Assembly (NCBI GenBank): GCA_024233345.1
Contig: JACKPT010000004.1
Span: forward strand, 124,001 to 188,000
Source: Verrucomicrobiota bacterium
GTDB lineage: Bacteria; Verrucomicrobiota; Kiritimatiellia; CAIVKH01
Direction: 5' to 3'
Length of the DNA: 64,000 nucleotides
Of the stretch, positions 50,451 to 58,918 are shown in pieces; position 1 is the first letter of the stretch, and every line of letters begins with the position of its first letter. Below the pieces are notes generated by a model, which ran no database searches, was not told where the DNA came from, and was given only the letters and a program-made list of their open reading frames with translations. The translations under genes were made by a program, and so were the position numbers.

Positions 50451-51745
50451 GAGGGTGTTTCTCCAAGGGCTTGCAGGGCTTGGTCCCAAGCGGTGAGGGT
50501 GGTGTCGAGCAGATCGCGGGTGTGGGCAATGGATAGGAAGCCCACCTCGAACGCGGAGGGCGGGAGATAAATACCGCGCGCCAGCAGTTGGTGAAACAGA
50601 GGGGCAAACCGATCGGTTTGACTGGCCAGCACATCATCAAAATCCCGAATCGGAGAGGCGGTGAAGAACACTGCGAACAGACTGCCCAGCGTCGGGACTT
50701 GCAATGAAACGCCATGGCGTTCCGCGAGAGCGCGAATGCCCTCGACCAGGTACCGGGTGTTGCTTTCCAACTCCGGATAAGGCTGGTTGGTTTGGAGCCA
50801 TCGCAACCCGGCCAGACCTGCCGCGACCGATACCGGGTTCCCGCTCAAGGTTCCGCCCTGGTACACATCGCCCAGCGGAGCGAGGCGTTCCATCACCTCC
50901 GCCCGTCCCCCGAGCGCACCGACCGGAAGGCCTCCACCGATCACCTTGCCGAGGCAGGTGAGGTCGGGCTTGATGCCAACCACATCCTGGTATCCTCCAA
51001 AGGTAAACCGGAAGCCGTTGATCACCTCGTCAAAGATCAACAAGGCCCCGATGTTTGAAGTGCGCTCGCGAAGGCCTTCTAGAAATCCCGGTTCGGGAAG
51101 GATCAGTCCGGCGTTGGCGGCGACGGGCTCGACGACGATTGCCGCGAGGTCCGCGGCATGTTCAGCCAGCAGGGCATCCACATCCTCCAGATGATTGTAA
51201 CGGGCCACCAGGGTGTCGGCGGTACAGCCTTCCGGTACGCCGGCGGAGGACGCTGCGGCAATGCCCGCGACCCCGCTGCCTGCCTTGACCAGCATGCAGT
51301 CCGCGTGACCATGATAGCATCCGCTGAACTTGAGGATCTTGGCCCGCCCGGTAAAGCCCCGGGCCACCCGGATCCCGGTCATGCAGGCCTCGGTGCCGGA
51401 ACTCATCATGCGCACCCGCTCCATCGAGGGAATGGCCTGTTTCAACAATTCTGCCATTTCGATTTCCGCTTCGGTGGTGACGGCATAGCTCGAACCCCGC
51501 AGGACCGCCTGTTGTACCGCCTCGGTCATGGAGGGATGGGCATGCCCGAGGATCAAGGGGCCAAACGACATGCAGTAGTCGATCAGTTTCCGTCCGTCGG
51601 TGGTTTCGAGGTAAGGCCCCCGGGCCCGCTTGGCATAGATGGGGGAGCCGCCCACGGACCGAAAGGCCCGCACCGGACTGTTGACTCCTCCGGGCATGGC
51701 CTGTTCAGCCCGGGATTGCAAGGTGGTTTGGTTTGGATTGATCAT
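50447..51745 (-). CDS. hemL: Glutamate-1-semialdehyde aminomutase
   Basis: A 432-residue PLP enzyme that makes 5-aminolevulinate from glutamate-1-semialdehyde, the entry step of C5 haem synthesis. Landmarks: MPGGVNSPVRAFRSVGG, LIDYCMSFGPLILGHAHPSM, MSSGTEACMTGIRVARGFTG, LLIFDEVINGFRFTFGG, the PLP lysine in LTCLGKVIGGGLPVGALGG and VYQGGTLSGNPVSVAAGL. The length is standard. It is the first gene of the hemL-hemQ pair and is divergent from the membrane protein at 51800. Confidence 0.96.
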   Translation of the reverse strand: MINPNQTTLQSRAEQAMPGGVNSPVRAFRSVGGSPIYAKRARGPYLETTDGRKLIDYCMSFGPLILGHAHPSMTEAVQQAVLRGSSYAVTTEAEIEMAELLKQAIPSMERVRMMSSGTEACMTGIRVARGFTGRAKILKFSGCYHGHADCMLVKAGSGVAGIAAASSAGVPEGCTADTLVARYNHLEDVDALLAEHAADLAAIVVEPVAANAGLILPEPGFLEGLRERTSNIGALLIFDEVINGFRFTFGGYQDVVGIKPDLTCLGKVIGGGLPVGALGGRAEVMERLAPLGDVYQGGTLSGNPVSVAAGLAGLRWLQTNQPYPELESNTRYLVEGIRALAERHGVSLQVPTLGSLFAVFFTASPIRDFDDVLASQTDRFAPLFHQLLARGIYLPPSAFEVGFLSIAHTRDLLDTTLTAWDQALQALGETPS

Positions 51746-51799
51746 CCGGAAAACCTACAATGGAGCGGTGAAAAAGCGAAAGCTAATTTGAGGTTGGTG

Positions 51800-53518
51800 A
51801 TGCGGTCCTTCACAAATCATGGCTGGTGGTTCGGGTGGCTGTTGCTCACGGCTTTACCGTGGTTGGGGGCGGTTGTTTTCGACTGCCTGCCGGAAGATTT
51901 TTTTCACTTTCCGCCGCTGGGGATAAGCCTGGATCATCCGGGGCCGGTGATGTGGGTGGTGGGGATACTGCTTGTGGGTTTCGCCGGGGTAATGCTCTGG
52001 ATGGTTTCGGTGCTGACCCAGTCCTGGCCGGGACAGCACGTTTGCCGCGGTGCCTTCCCCTGGTGGGGGTGGGGCTCTCTACTGTTCCTGGGGCTGGGTT
52101 GGTGGCTGGCTTGGTCCCGCTATGCCTGGTTTGCCCCCCTGCAACATCATACTTATGTGCTGATCTGGTTTCCGTTCACCCTGCTGTTACAGGCGCTGAC
52201 GCAGCAACGATCCGGCACCTGCCTGCTGCGGCGGTGTCCTGTCTTTTTTGCCTGGCTGTATGGTTTCAGCGCGGTGTTCTGGTGGTTTTTTGAATACCTG
52301 AACCGCTTCGTGCAGAATTGGGAGTATCAGGAGGTATCGCACTTTTCACCCCTGACCTACGGGCTCTTTGCCACTCTATCCTTTGCCACCGTGTTGCCCG
52401 GGGTGGGTGGAATGTACACACTGCTGTGTGCCTGGTGGGAGGAATCTGCCTTTCCGGTATTTGATCGGACCAGGGCACCGGATCCATCACGCCGTGGGGT
52501 GGGGTGGTTGCTGTTGGCAGTGGGTTGTCTGAGTCTGCTCCTGTTGGGTGTGCTGCCCTTTGTACTTTTTCCTTTCGTATGGCTTGGCCCGTTGTGGCTG
52601 ATCGAGGGCTGGCGGTGCGTGACCAATCAGGTGCCTCTGGTGATCGGTTCGGGAAGGGTACAAAGGCCTCGTCTGGCGCTGATGATGCTGGCGGGCTTGT
52701 TGTGTGGGGTTTGCTGGGAACTTTGGAACGCCCATAGCCTGGCCCGCTGGATATACCACATTCCCTATGCCGGGCGATTTTACCCGTTTGAAATGCCGCT
52801 GGCCGGTTATGCGGGGTATCTGCCGTTTGGCCTCCAGTGCATCGGTTTGATTGGCTTGCTGGAGGGAGGTCCGGTTCGTTCAACGGTAAAGCAGAATATC
52901 CAGCCACTGTTCGGCCTTGCGACCCGGCTGCCATTCTCCGTTTCGCTTCACCACCAGCCGCTCCCCATTTCTCCCGAGGATGTCAGGGAAGACTTCCAGC
53001 ACCACCGGCTTGCGGTTGCTGATGCGCGCTTTCTCTTCGTCGGTCGCGGCCCGGGCAAACAAGGGAACCCCGCCCTCGGATACCTCCATGACCATCGCTC
53101 CGCCGGTCGCGGGTTCTCCAACCCAGAGCGCGGGATAGCGTTGGTAGTAGTCCGGCAGGGTGTCCGTGGGTACCACCATCCGAAATGCCACCGGCGCGGC
53201 CTTGATGTAGTTCAAGGGATCAAATCGTTTTTCCTCCGCCATGTAGTCAAACAGACCCATGGGGTTGAGACCGGTCAGGTTATACCCGTGCAACATGCCG
53301 TGGTTGGGCTTCAACTTTTTTCCGCGAAACCAGGTTTCGAACCGGCGATTGAGGACGGTGCCGAATTCAAAATGAAGGTGGCTTCGCTGGACCGGAATGC
53401 CGAGGGTGGAGGTATGGCCCATCCGTCCGATGATGTCGCCCCGCGTCACCGGTTGGCCCACCCGCAACGAATCGGATGCGGAGGCCAGGTGGGCGTACAG
53501 GGTGAACACCTCGCCTAG
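51800..53518 (+). CDS. Polytopic membrane protein with antisense-overlapping tail
   Basis: 572 codons. Residues 1-355 look real: about nine hydrophobic helices with many tryptophans (HGWWFGWLLLTALPWLGAVV, FFAWLYGFSAVFWWFFEYLN, FEMPLAGYAGYLPFGLQCIG). The WFFEYLNR and CWELWNAHSLARWIY motifs suggest an uncharacterised membrane family of PVC and planctomycete genomes. After ~357 the frame continues 213 codons with no helices and is exactly antisense to the M23 peptidase (52880-54034). I think the natural end is near 52880 and the stop has been lost, or the tail is spurious. GAGG precedes the ATG. Confidence 0.65.
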   Translation: MRSFTNHGWWFGWLLLTALPWLGAVVFDCLPEDFFHFPPLGISLDHPGPVMWVVGILLVGFAGVMLWMVSVLTQSWPGQHVCRGAFPWWGWGSLLFLGLGWWLAWSRYAWFAPLQHHTYVLIWFPFTLLLQALTQQRSGTCLLRRCPVFFAWLYGFSAVFWWFFEYLNRFVQNWEYQEVSHFSPLTYGLFATLSFATVLPGVGGMYTLLCAWWEESAFPVFDRTRAPDPSRRGVGWLLLAVGCLSLLLLGVLPFVLFPFVWLGPLWLIEGWRCVTNQVPLVIGSGRVQRPRLALMMLAGLLCGVCWELWNAHSLARWIYHIPYAGRFYPFEMPLAGYAGYLPFGLQCIGLIGLLEGGPVRSTVKQNIQPLFGLATRLPFSVSLHHQPLPISPEDVREDFQHHRLAVADARFLFVGRGPGKQGNPALGYLHDHRSAGRGFSNPERGIALVVVRQGVRGYHHPKCHRRGLDVVQGIKSFFLRHVVKQTHGVETGQVIPVQHAVVGLQLFSAKPGFEPAIEDGAEFKMKVASLDRNAEGGGMAHPSDDVAPRHRLAHPQRIGCGGQVGVQGEHLA

Positions 53519-54034
53519 TCGGCTTTCGTGCAGGAGCACCACGTAAATGCCATAGGAAGAATTTCCAGCCACCCGGTTGATGTAGCCGACGGTGCCATCC
53601 GCCACCGCAAATACATCATCGAGGGCGCGGCCACGGGCGTCGCGCGCGGTGGGGGCAATGTCCACCCCTTCGTGAAACGAGGGTAGATAGCTGCTGCGGT
53701 ATTTTCGGGTCCGGACCGATCCATACCAGGCCGACTCCACCCGCCCCGAACCGGTAGCCATGTACACCTCCAGGCTGTTGGTTTCGACCAGTCGGGTCTG
53801 GGGGGTGGGAAACCCGATCCGAAACCCCGGCTCTGGTTCGGGCTCCGGTTCCTGCTCGACCACTGTGGGGGCTGGTTGGATGCTGGTCACGGGGGCAGGT
53901 GCGGGCTCTGATTGCGTCAACCAGCAGCCGACCAGGATGAGATCCAGGACCAGCACCAGCCCCAGCCACCAACCATGCTTGCGGAGTAGTTGGAGCCAGA
54001 AACCCGGTTCGGAATGTTGAGGCAGTTCATACAT
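52880..54034 (-). CDS. M23-family cell-wall peptidase
   Basis: A 384-residue LytM/M23 metallopeptidase. An N-terminal membrane anchor (WWLGLVLVLDLILVGCWL) is followed by a proline-rich and acidic linker containing EPEPEPEPG, then the catalytic domain with HEGVDIAPTARDARG (zinc His and Asp), YGIYVVLLHESRLGEVFTLY and the zinc motif SHLHFEFGTVLN. A further ~130 residues (GMLHGYNLTGLNPMGLFDYM, LVVKRNGEWQPGRKAEQWLD) form an unrecognised C-terminal domain. It probably trims peptidoglycan cross-links in the periplasm. It is convergent with, and overlaps the tail of, the membrane-protein frame. Confidence 0.9.
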   Translation of the reverse strand: MYELPQHSEPGFWLQLLRKHGWWLGLVLVLDLILVGCWLTQSEPAPAPVTSIQPAPTVVEQEPEPEPEPGFRIGFPTPQTRLVETNSLEVYMATGSGRVESAWYGSVRTRKYRSSYLPSFHEGVDIAPTARDARGRALDDVFAVADGTVGYINRVAGNSSYGIYVVLLHESRLGEVFTLYAHLASASDSLRVGQPVTRGDIIGRMGHTSTLGIPVQRSHLHFEFGTVLNRRFETWFRGKKLKPNHGMLHGYNLTGLNPMGLFDYMAEEKRFDPLNYIKAAPVAFRMVVPTDTLPDYYQRYPALWVGEPATGGAMVMEVSEGGVPLFARAATDEEKARISNRKPVVLEVFPDILGRNGERLVVKRNGEWQPGRKAEQWLDILLYR

Positions 54035-54070
54035 GTTTGGCCGCGCATCCTGCCAAAGAATGCGTCAAAC

Positions 54071-55390
54071 TCAACTGAAAAGACAGGACACCACCGCACC
54101 TATGGCGGGATGATCGGATACTTCATGCAAGGAATCCGTCCATGCTCGGGTGAACAGCACGGCGGCATGGGTACAGGAAAGCTGGGGGGAGCAGAGCAGG
54201 TGATCGATTCGGTAGGGCAGGTCCGGGGCTCCGGAAACCTGGTCTGGATCCACCCCGGGCAGGTGATGAGCGAGAGCGGATCGAATACAGTCGTTGAGCA
54301 CAACCTCGGCGTGAAGCTGGTCATAACGATGCTGGAGTTCCCGCCAGCGTTCGAGGAGGACCGGAATACGGGTGCTGCACTCGTGGTGGGAAACGGTTGC
54401 CCAGGGTTTGCGTGAAGGGGAACTGCTGTCGCGGGTCAGTTCATTCCGAAGCCGTTCCAGGTCCTGCGGCTGGGTGAGGGTAAAGTGGCCGGGCACGGAA
54501 ACCTCCCAGAATGCGGTGGCCGGCTCGCTCGGGCCTGTGGCGTGGCTGGTGAGATAGGCATCCACAGCCTGACTGGCTGACTGGTCCTGGCTGAGATGTT
54601 GCAGTTCCTCGTATTTTGAGCCAGGTCGGTAGAGCATCGAGTTGAAGTCTCCGCCCACAATCACCGGAGTTTCCGCGAGCGGGAGATCCAGTTCCTCCGC
54701 GAGCGTTACGATGGCATGGCGGATGGCCAGGGATTGCTCAGCATGGGCCAGCTTGTGTCCGGCATGCAGGTTGACCACGATCAGGGGAGGGGATGCGTTG
54801 CCGCCGTGCTCCACCACCGCCGCCTGGCAGACGGCGGTATCGCCGTGGGCATTACAGACCACTTCCCATCGGCGGTTTTCCCGGATGACCCAGGGTGCGC
54901 GGACCAGCAGGGCAAATCCTTCCTGCAGAATACCGTGAGGCCAGGGATTTTCACCCGCACAAAACACGGGCTCGATGGTGTCACCCCGCCGTGCCACCAG
55001 GTCGGAGGGAAAAGTCTCCGGGGTGGTGATCCAGCCCCGGTTGCCGCGCAGGACAAGGGCAGCCGAATAGTCCGGGCATCGCCTGATGAGCCGGAGAGCG
55101 GTGTTGGCATCCCAGGCGTCGCCGGCGTCCGGCTCCTCGAAGAACATCGCGGCATCTCCCGCTGCAACTTCCTGCAGCAGGACGATCTCCGGTTCAAGGT
55201 GACGAAGGTGCTCGGCCAGCCGGTCCAAGCGGTGTCTATTCCCGCGCTCCAGCTCCTCCTGCCGGAAAAAGAATGGGTGATCGGTGGCCCGTTCCAGCCG
55301 GCCGTCCGGGTGCCGCCACCAGCGTGGCGCTTCCCCCATGGGATGAAAGCCATGAAGGTTGAGGGTCAGCAGTCGCAATGGCGGTGTCAT
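54071..55390 (-). CDS. Endonuclease/exonuclease/phosphatase-fold enzyme
   Basis: A 439-residue cytoplasmic member of the EEP superfamily. All canonical sites are visible: LLTLNLHGF (Asn), IVLLQEVAAG (metal Glu), IVVNLHAGH (His), VGGDFNSMLY (Asp/Asn), YRIDHLLCS (Asp) and EVSDHPAIGA (Asp-His). It is therefore probably an active Mg-dependent phosphodiesterase, but whether it cuts nucleic acid, inositol phosphate or lipid head groups is unclear. Its start overlaps the second HPr gene (55387-55390), an unexpected coupling. No signal peptide. Confidence 0.87.
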   Translation of the reverse strand: MTPPLRLLTLNLHGFHPMGEAPRWWRHPDGRLERATDHPFFFRQEELERGNRHRLDRLAEHLRHLEPEIVLLQEVAAGDAAMFFEEPDAGDAWDANTALRLIRRCPDYSAALVLRGNRGWITTPETFPSDLVARRGDTIEPVFCAGENPWPHGILQEGFALLVRAPWVIRENRRWEVVCNAHGDTAVCQAAVVEHGGNASPPLIVVNLHAGHKLAHAEQSLAIRHAIVTLAEELDLPLAETPVIVGGDFNSMLYRPGSKYEELQHLSQDQSASQAVDAYLTSHATGPSEPATAFWEVSVPGHFTLTQPQDLERLRNELTRDSSSPSRKPWATVSHHECSTRIPVLLERWRELQHRYDQLHAEVVLNDCIRSALAHHLPGVDPDQVSGAPDLPYRIDHLLCSPQLSCTHAAVLFTRAWTDSLHEVSDHPAIGAVVSCLFS

Positions 55391-55659
55391 GCCCGGGGAA
55401 AATCGAAGTGGGTCTCAAACAACGCTTTTAATTTTTGGGCCATGGCCTCTTCATCCGGACCTTCCACGGTGATTCGGATATGCTTTCCGTGTTCCAGCCC
55501 CATCGACATCAAGCCCAGCATGGATCTGGGATTGCAACACCCATGCTCACAGTGAATCTCGATATGCCCTTCATAGCCGCCAATTTCCTTGATGATCAGC
55601 GCGGATGGACGGCAATGGATACCGTGCTCATTCTGAATAACCGCGTCAATTTCTGTCAT
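55387..55659 (-). CDS. HPr-family phosphocarrier (second)
   Basis: A 90-residue HPr paralogue. The EI-accepting residue is His15 in EHGIHCRPSALI and the HprK-type serine is Ser46 in CNPRSMLGLMSMG, so both regulatory sites are kept at canonical positions. Unlike the first HPr it is cysteine-rich around the serine loop (HCEHGCCNPRS), a possible redox or metal feature. It is unlinked to EI (17 kb away) and instead is coupled to an EEP-fold gene. It may be a purely regulatory HPr comparable to Crh or NPr. The start has AGGACCC upstream. Confidence 0.88.
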   Translation of the reverse strand: MTEIDAVIQNEHGIHCRPSALIIKEIGGYEGHIEIHCEHGCCNPRSMLGLMSMGLEHGKHIRITVEGPDEEAMAQKLKALFETHFDFPRA

Positions 55660-55720
55660 GGGTCCTACCTTAGCGATGACCCAGGCGAAGTACAATGCCC
55701 GGTTCATTCGGCTGGAGGGA

Positions 55721-55749
55721 TTTACTTCGGAGCCCAGTCTGCGTATACT
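55721..55749 (+). promoter_or_regulatory. Promoter of the secreted EEP/LTD protein
   Basis: TTTACT (four of six) and TATACT (five of six) are separated by 17 bp, 66 bp ahead of the ATG at 55815. It faces away from the second HPr gene. Confidence 0.6.
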
Positions 55750-55814
55750 AACCCATTCAACGCCAAGGAGGTAACGGCGCGAGCGGAATATCCACACCCG
55801 TTCGCAGGGAACAC

Positions 55815-58800
55815 ATGATGCGAAAAGATTCTATCCGCTACAGAAGGTTGGGGCCTTCCATGGTACCGGTAGCGGTCCTGGGGGCGCTGCTGTTCGTCCG
55901 CCTGTCTCTGGGAGGGGGCGTACCCGGAGCCTCCGGTCCACTTGTTCTGGGGGTGGGAACCGAGCTCAGCCCATACACGGTCTCCCAGGCGATCGCCCTG
56001 CCGCTGGGGTCGGTGGAATATTGGGGGCAGGGGTATATTGTCGGAGGGCGATATGATGATTTTACCGCACCATTTTACAACGATTGGGGGGTGAGCGTCG
56101 CGGATGATCCCAATGAAACCAATCTGGTCAATTGCCTCCAGGTGAAATTGGAGGACGATGGGGGGCGTTCCACCTGGGGCCTGCTTTCCCATCCCGAAAA
56201 TCTGGGCCGGTTGATCCGGTTTAAGGGATTTCGGGATACCTATGGGAATTATCCAAGCTTTGAGGGAATCAATGTTGCCGACATCTCCCAAGTCTTGGTT
56301 GGGGGCAACAGCCTGCAATTTGTGGATCAGGAATCCTCCGTATCGGAAAGCAATGGGGTTGTCGTGGTGTTGATCACCCGGTCGAATGGCACGGGTGCCG
56401 CGAGCGCCCAGATGCAGGTCTCCGGGTCCGCCACCCCGAACGTTGATTTTTCCTTCATCGCTTCGGCCACCAATGTGGTGTTCGCAGATGGAGAGACCAG
56501 TTATGGTTTTGAACTGGCGGTTGTGGATGACTTGGAGCTTGAAGGCCCGGAAACTGTGACTCTGGACCTGGTCAATCTGATTGGCGCCGATCCTGGACCA
56601 TATCTTCAGTACGCCCTGACCATCGAAGACAACGATGCCGTCCCCACCCCGCCGGTACTGCAGACCATCGAAAGTAAGACGGTTTTTCTTGGCGCGGACT
56701 TGCTCTTTGCCGTGATGGCGACCGAAACCGATGGCGATCCGGTCACCCTGACCGCATCCAATCTGCCTCCCGGCGCGGTCTTCACGGCCTCCGGGGCGAC
56801 CGGGCTATTTGCCTGGAGCAATGCCGCCCCTGCCGGAACCAGCGTGGTTACTTTTTATGCCGAAGATGAAGATGGGGTGGACGCCCAGGCTGTGAATATC
56901 GAGGTAAGTGATCAACAGATTACCTTTACCGTGATGGCGGCGAACCTGTCCGCCCAGAGCAGCGAGTGTGAGACCGTTCAGGGGCCTCCCAGCGAACGGA
57001 TCTTTCGCGCGCTTGCACCGGACATTGTCGCGATGCAGGAATGGAATGTCACCAATGCCGGGGGATATCGGGCCTTTGTGGATGCCAATTTTGGAACCGG
57101 TTTCAGTTACTATGTGGAAAATGAATCCGCCTGCGCCATGCCCAATGGGATTATCAGCCGCTGGCCGATCATTGCCTCGGGAGAATGGCAGGATACTCAG
57201 TTGAGCAACCGGGATTTTGCCTGGGCTACGATCGACATTCCGGGGAGCGTGGACTTGCACGTGGTCTCGGTCCATTTGAAGGCCGACGCCACGTCTGCAG
57301 ATATCGACAAGCGTGAATTGCAAACCCGCGCCCTCACCAACTATCTGGCCCAATTGCCCGGCGATGACTACATCGTGGTCGCGGGGGATTTCAACATCCA
57401 TTCAACCAGTGAAGCCTGTTATCAGATCCTGAGCACAACCCTGAATGATGATCACAAGCCGGTGGACCGGGTGGGCGATCGGGACACCAATATCCCCCGT
57501 AATGAGCGGTATGACTACATCTTTCCGAACGACCGTCTGAATGCCCTCCATGCCACCTGCACCGTGGCCGGGGTCAGTTTTCCTGAGGGTCTGGTTTTTC
57601 TGGATTCACAATGGAGTCCGCCTCCTTCCCCCGTTCTGGCCGGCGACTCCACCGCCCCGGGCATCCAACACCTGGCGGTGATGAAGGCATTCACCATCAC
57701 TGCGGAGGCCAGTCCCGGGCCATCCATCGATCCGGTGGCTGACCGATCCATCCTGCTTGGCGGAACCCTCACCGTGCCCCTTGCCGCGACTTCCGGGGAT
57801 GGCAGTCCGATCAGCCTGACCCTGAGCAACCAACCTGCGGGCACGGTCTTTACTGCGACTGCCGGTATCGGGTCCTTGATCTGGTCCAATGCTTCCCCGT
57901 TGGGTAGTTACACCGTGACGGTCCATGCGGCAAATGCTGCGGGGGCCACCCAGCAGTTGTTTGTCATCCGGGTCGATGCCTTGACCACGGTGCTTGATGT
58001 GGGCGGCTATTTCCTCTACCAAACCAACGGCTATCGGGATTACCTTTTCGCCCAGCCAACCCTGGTGCCGCCAGGGGGATATCTCGTGGTCAGCCGCGCT
58101 TCCGATCAAGCGGCGTTCGAGGCTTATTGGGGTGTCACCCTTGGCGCCAATGTGACCTTTGTGAATAGCGGGAATGACCTTCCGCAACTCAATGGGGATG
58201 AGGTCTTCTGGCTTGCCGGTCCGGACAATACGATCCTCGATGGGCCGACCCCGATACCGATGGGGGTGGGGAAGGCGATTGTCCGTGGGGCAACCGGGGA
58301 ACCCTCGACCCTGGCCTTGAGCTGGCAGGAAACCAGTGAGACCAACGCCACTCCCGGCTCGGGCGCGGTCCTCTCCGGCACCGGTGGCCTGGTTCTCACC
58401 GAAATTTCCGATGCCTCAGGAACCGGCAACTACATCTATGAGTTTGTCGAGATCGTGTACGACGTGATTCCCGGCCCGACCGACCCTGATGGGGATGGCG
58501 ATGGCATGGACGACGCCTGGGAGCTGGCAAATTTTGGGACGGTGACCAGTGCGTGGTTCACTTCGGACACTGACCTCGATGGATTTATGGATGGCCATGA
58601 GTACCTGGCCGGAACCAGCCCCACGAATCCGCTATCGTATCTGAGCTTCGACGCCATCCACGAACAGGCTGCCGGGGGATTCGATCTGCTTTGGCTTGGT
58701 GTATCCGGTCGGTCCTACCGGGTGGTCTTTTCCCCCCAATCGGATTCCGGTTATCTCCCGGTGCAGACAAACATCCCGGCCGCGCTCCCCCTCACCTCGG

Positions 58801-58859
58801 TTCAGATCTTGATGGTCGCGACCAACCAGACCGGGTTTTACCGGATCGAACTGGAATAG
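55815..58859 (+). CDS. Large secreted multidomain protein with EEP and lamin-tail domains
   Basis: A 1014-residue exported protein. Order: signal peptide; an OB-like domain (~43-160, YTVSQAIALPLGSVEYWGQG); a Calx-beta domain (~165-275, ending YALTIEDND); a putative-Ig repeat (~280-365); an EEP-type nuclease domain (~368-625, with VAMQEWNV, VSVHLKA, VVAGDFNIHS and RYDYIFPND); a second Ig-like repeat; a lamin-tail domain (~723-870); and the DPDGDGDGMDDAWEL/DTDLDGFMDGHEYLAG Ca module. The EEP Ser-Asp-His end motif is replaced by GIQHLAVM, so activity is uncertain. Similar architectures belong to extracellular nucleases. Substrate unproven. Confidence 0.82.
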   Translation: MMRKDSIRYRRLGPSMVPVAVLGALLFVRLSLGGGVPGASGPLVLGVGTELSPYTVSQAIALPLGSVEYWGQGYIVGGRYDDFTAPFYNDWGVSVADDPNETNLVNCLQVKLEDDGGRSTWGLLSHPENLGRLIRFKGFRDTYGNYPSFEGINVADISQVLVGGNSLQFVDQESSVSESNGVVVVLITRSNGTGAASAQMQVSGSATPNVDFSFIASATNVVFADGETSYGFELAVVDDLELEGPETVTLDLVNLIGADPGPYLQYALTIEDNDAVPTPPVLQTIESKTVFLGADLLFAVMATETDGDPVTLTASNLPPGAVFTASGATGLFAWSNAAPAGTSVVTFYAEDEDGVDAQAVNIEVSDQQITFTVMAANLSAQSSECETVQGPPSERIFRALAPDIVAMQEWNVTNAGGYRAFVDANFGTGFSYYVENESACAMPNGIISRWPIIASGEWQDTQLSNRDFAWATIDIPGSVDLHVVSVHLKADATSADIDKRELQTRALTNYLAQLPGDDYIVVAGDFNIHSTSEACYQILSTTLNDDHKPVDRVGDRDTNIPRNERYDYIFPNDRLNALHATCTVAGVSFPEGLVFLDSQWSPPPSPVLAGDSTAPGIQHLAVMKAFTITAEASPGPSIDPVADRSILLGGTLTVPLAATSGDGSPISLTLSNQPAGTVFTATAGIGSLIWSNASPLGSYTVTVHAANAAGATQQLFVIRVDALTTVLDVGGYFLYQTNGYRDYLFAQPTLVPPGGYLVVSRASDQAAFEAYWGVTLGANVTFVNSGNDLPQLNGDEVFWLAGPDNTILDGPTPIPMGVGKAIVRGATGEPSTLALSWQETSETNATPGSGAVLSGTGGLVLTEISDASGTGNYIYEFVEIVYDVIPGPTDPDGDGDGMDDAWELANFGTVTSAWFTSDTDLDGFMDGHEYLAGTSPTNPLSYLSFDAIHEQAAGGFDLLWLGVSGRSYRVVFSPQSDSGYLPVQTNIPAALPLTSVQILMVATNQTGFYRIELE

Positions 58860-58918
58860 CCAACCCGACCCCGGAGTTCGGACTGGGCAGGTGGGGTCGG
58901 AAGGGGTACCGTGATCCC

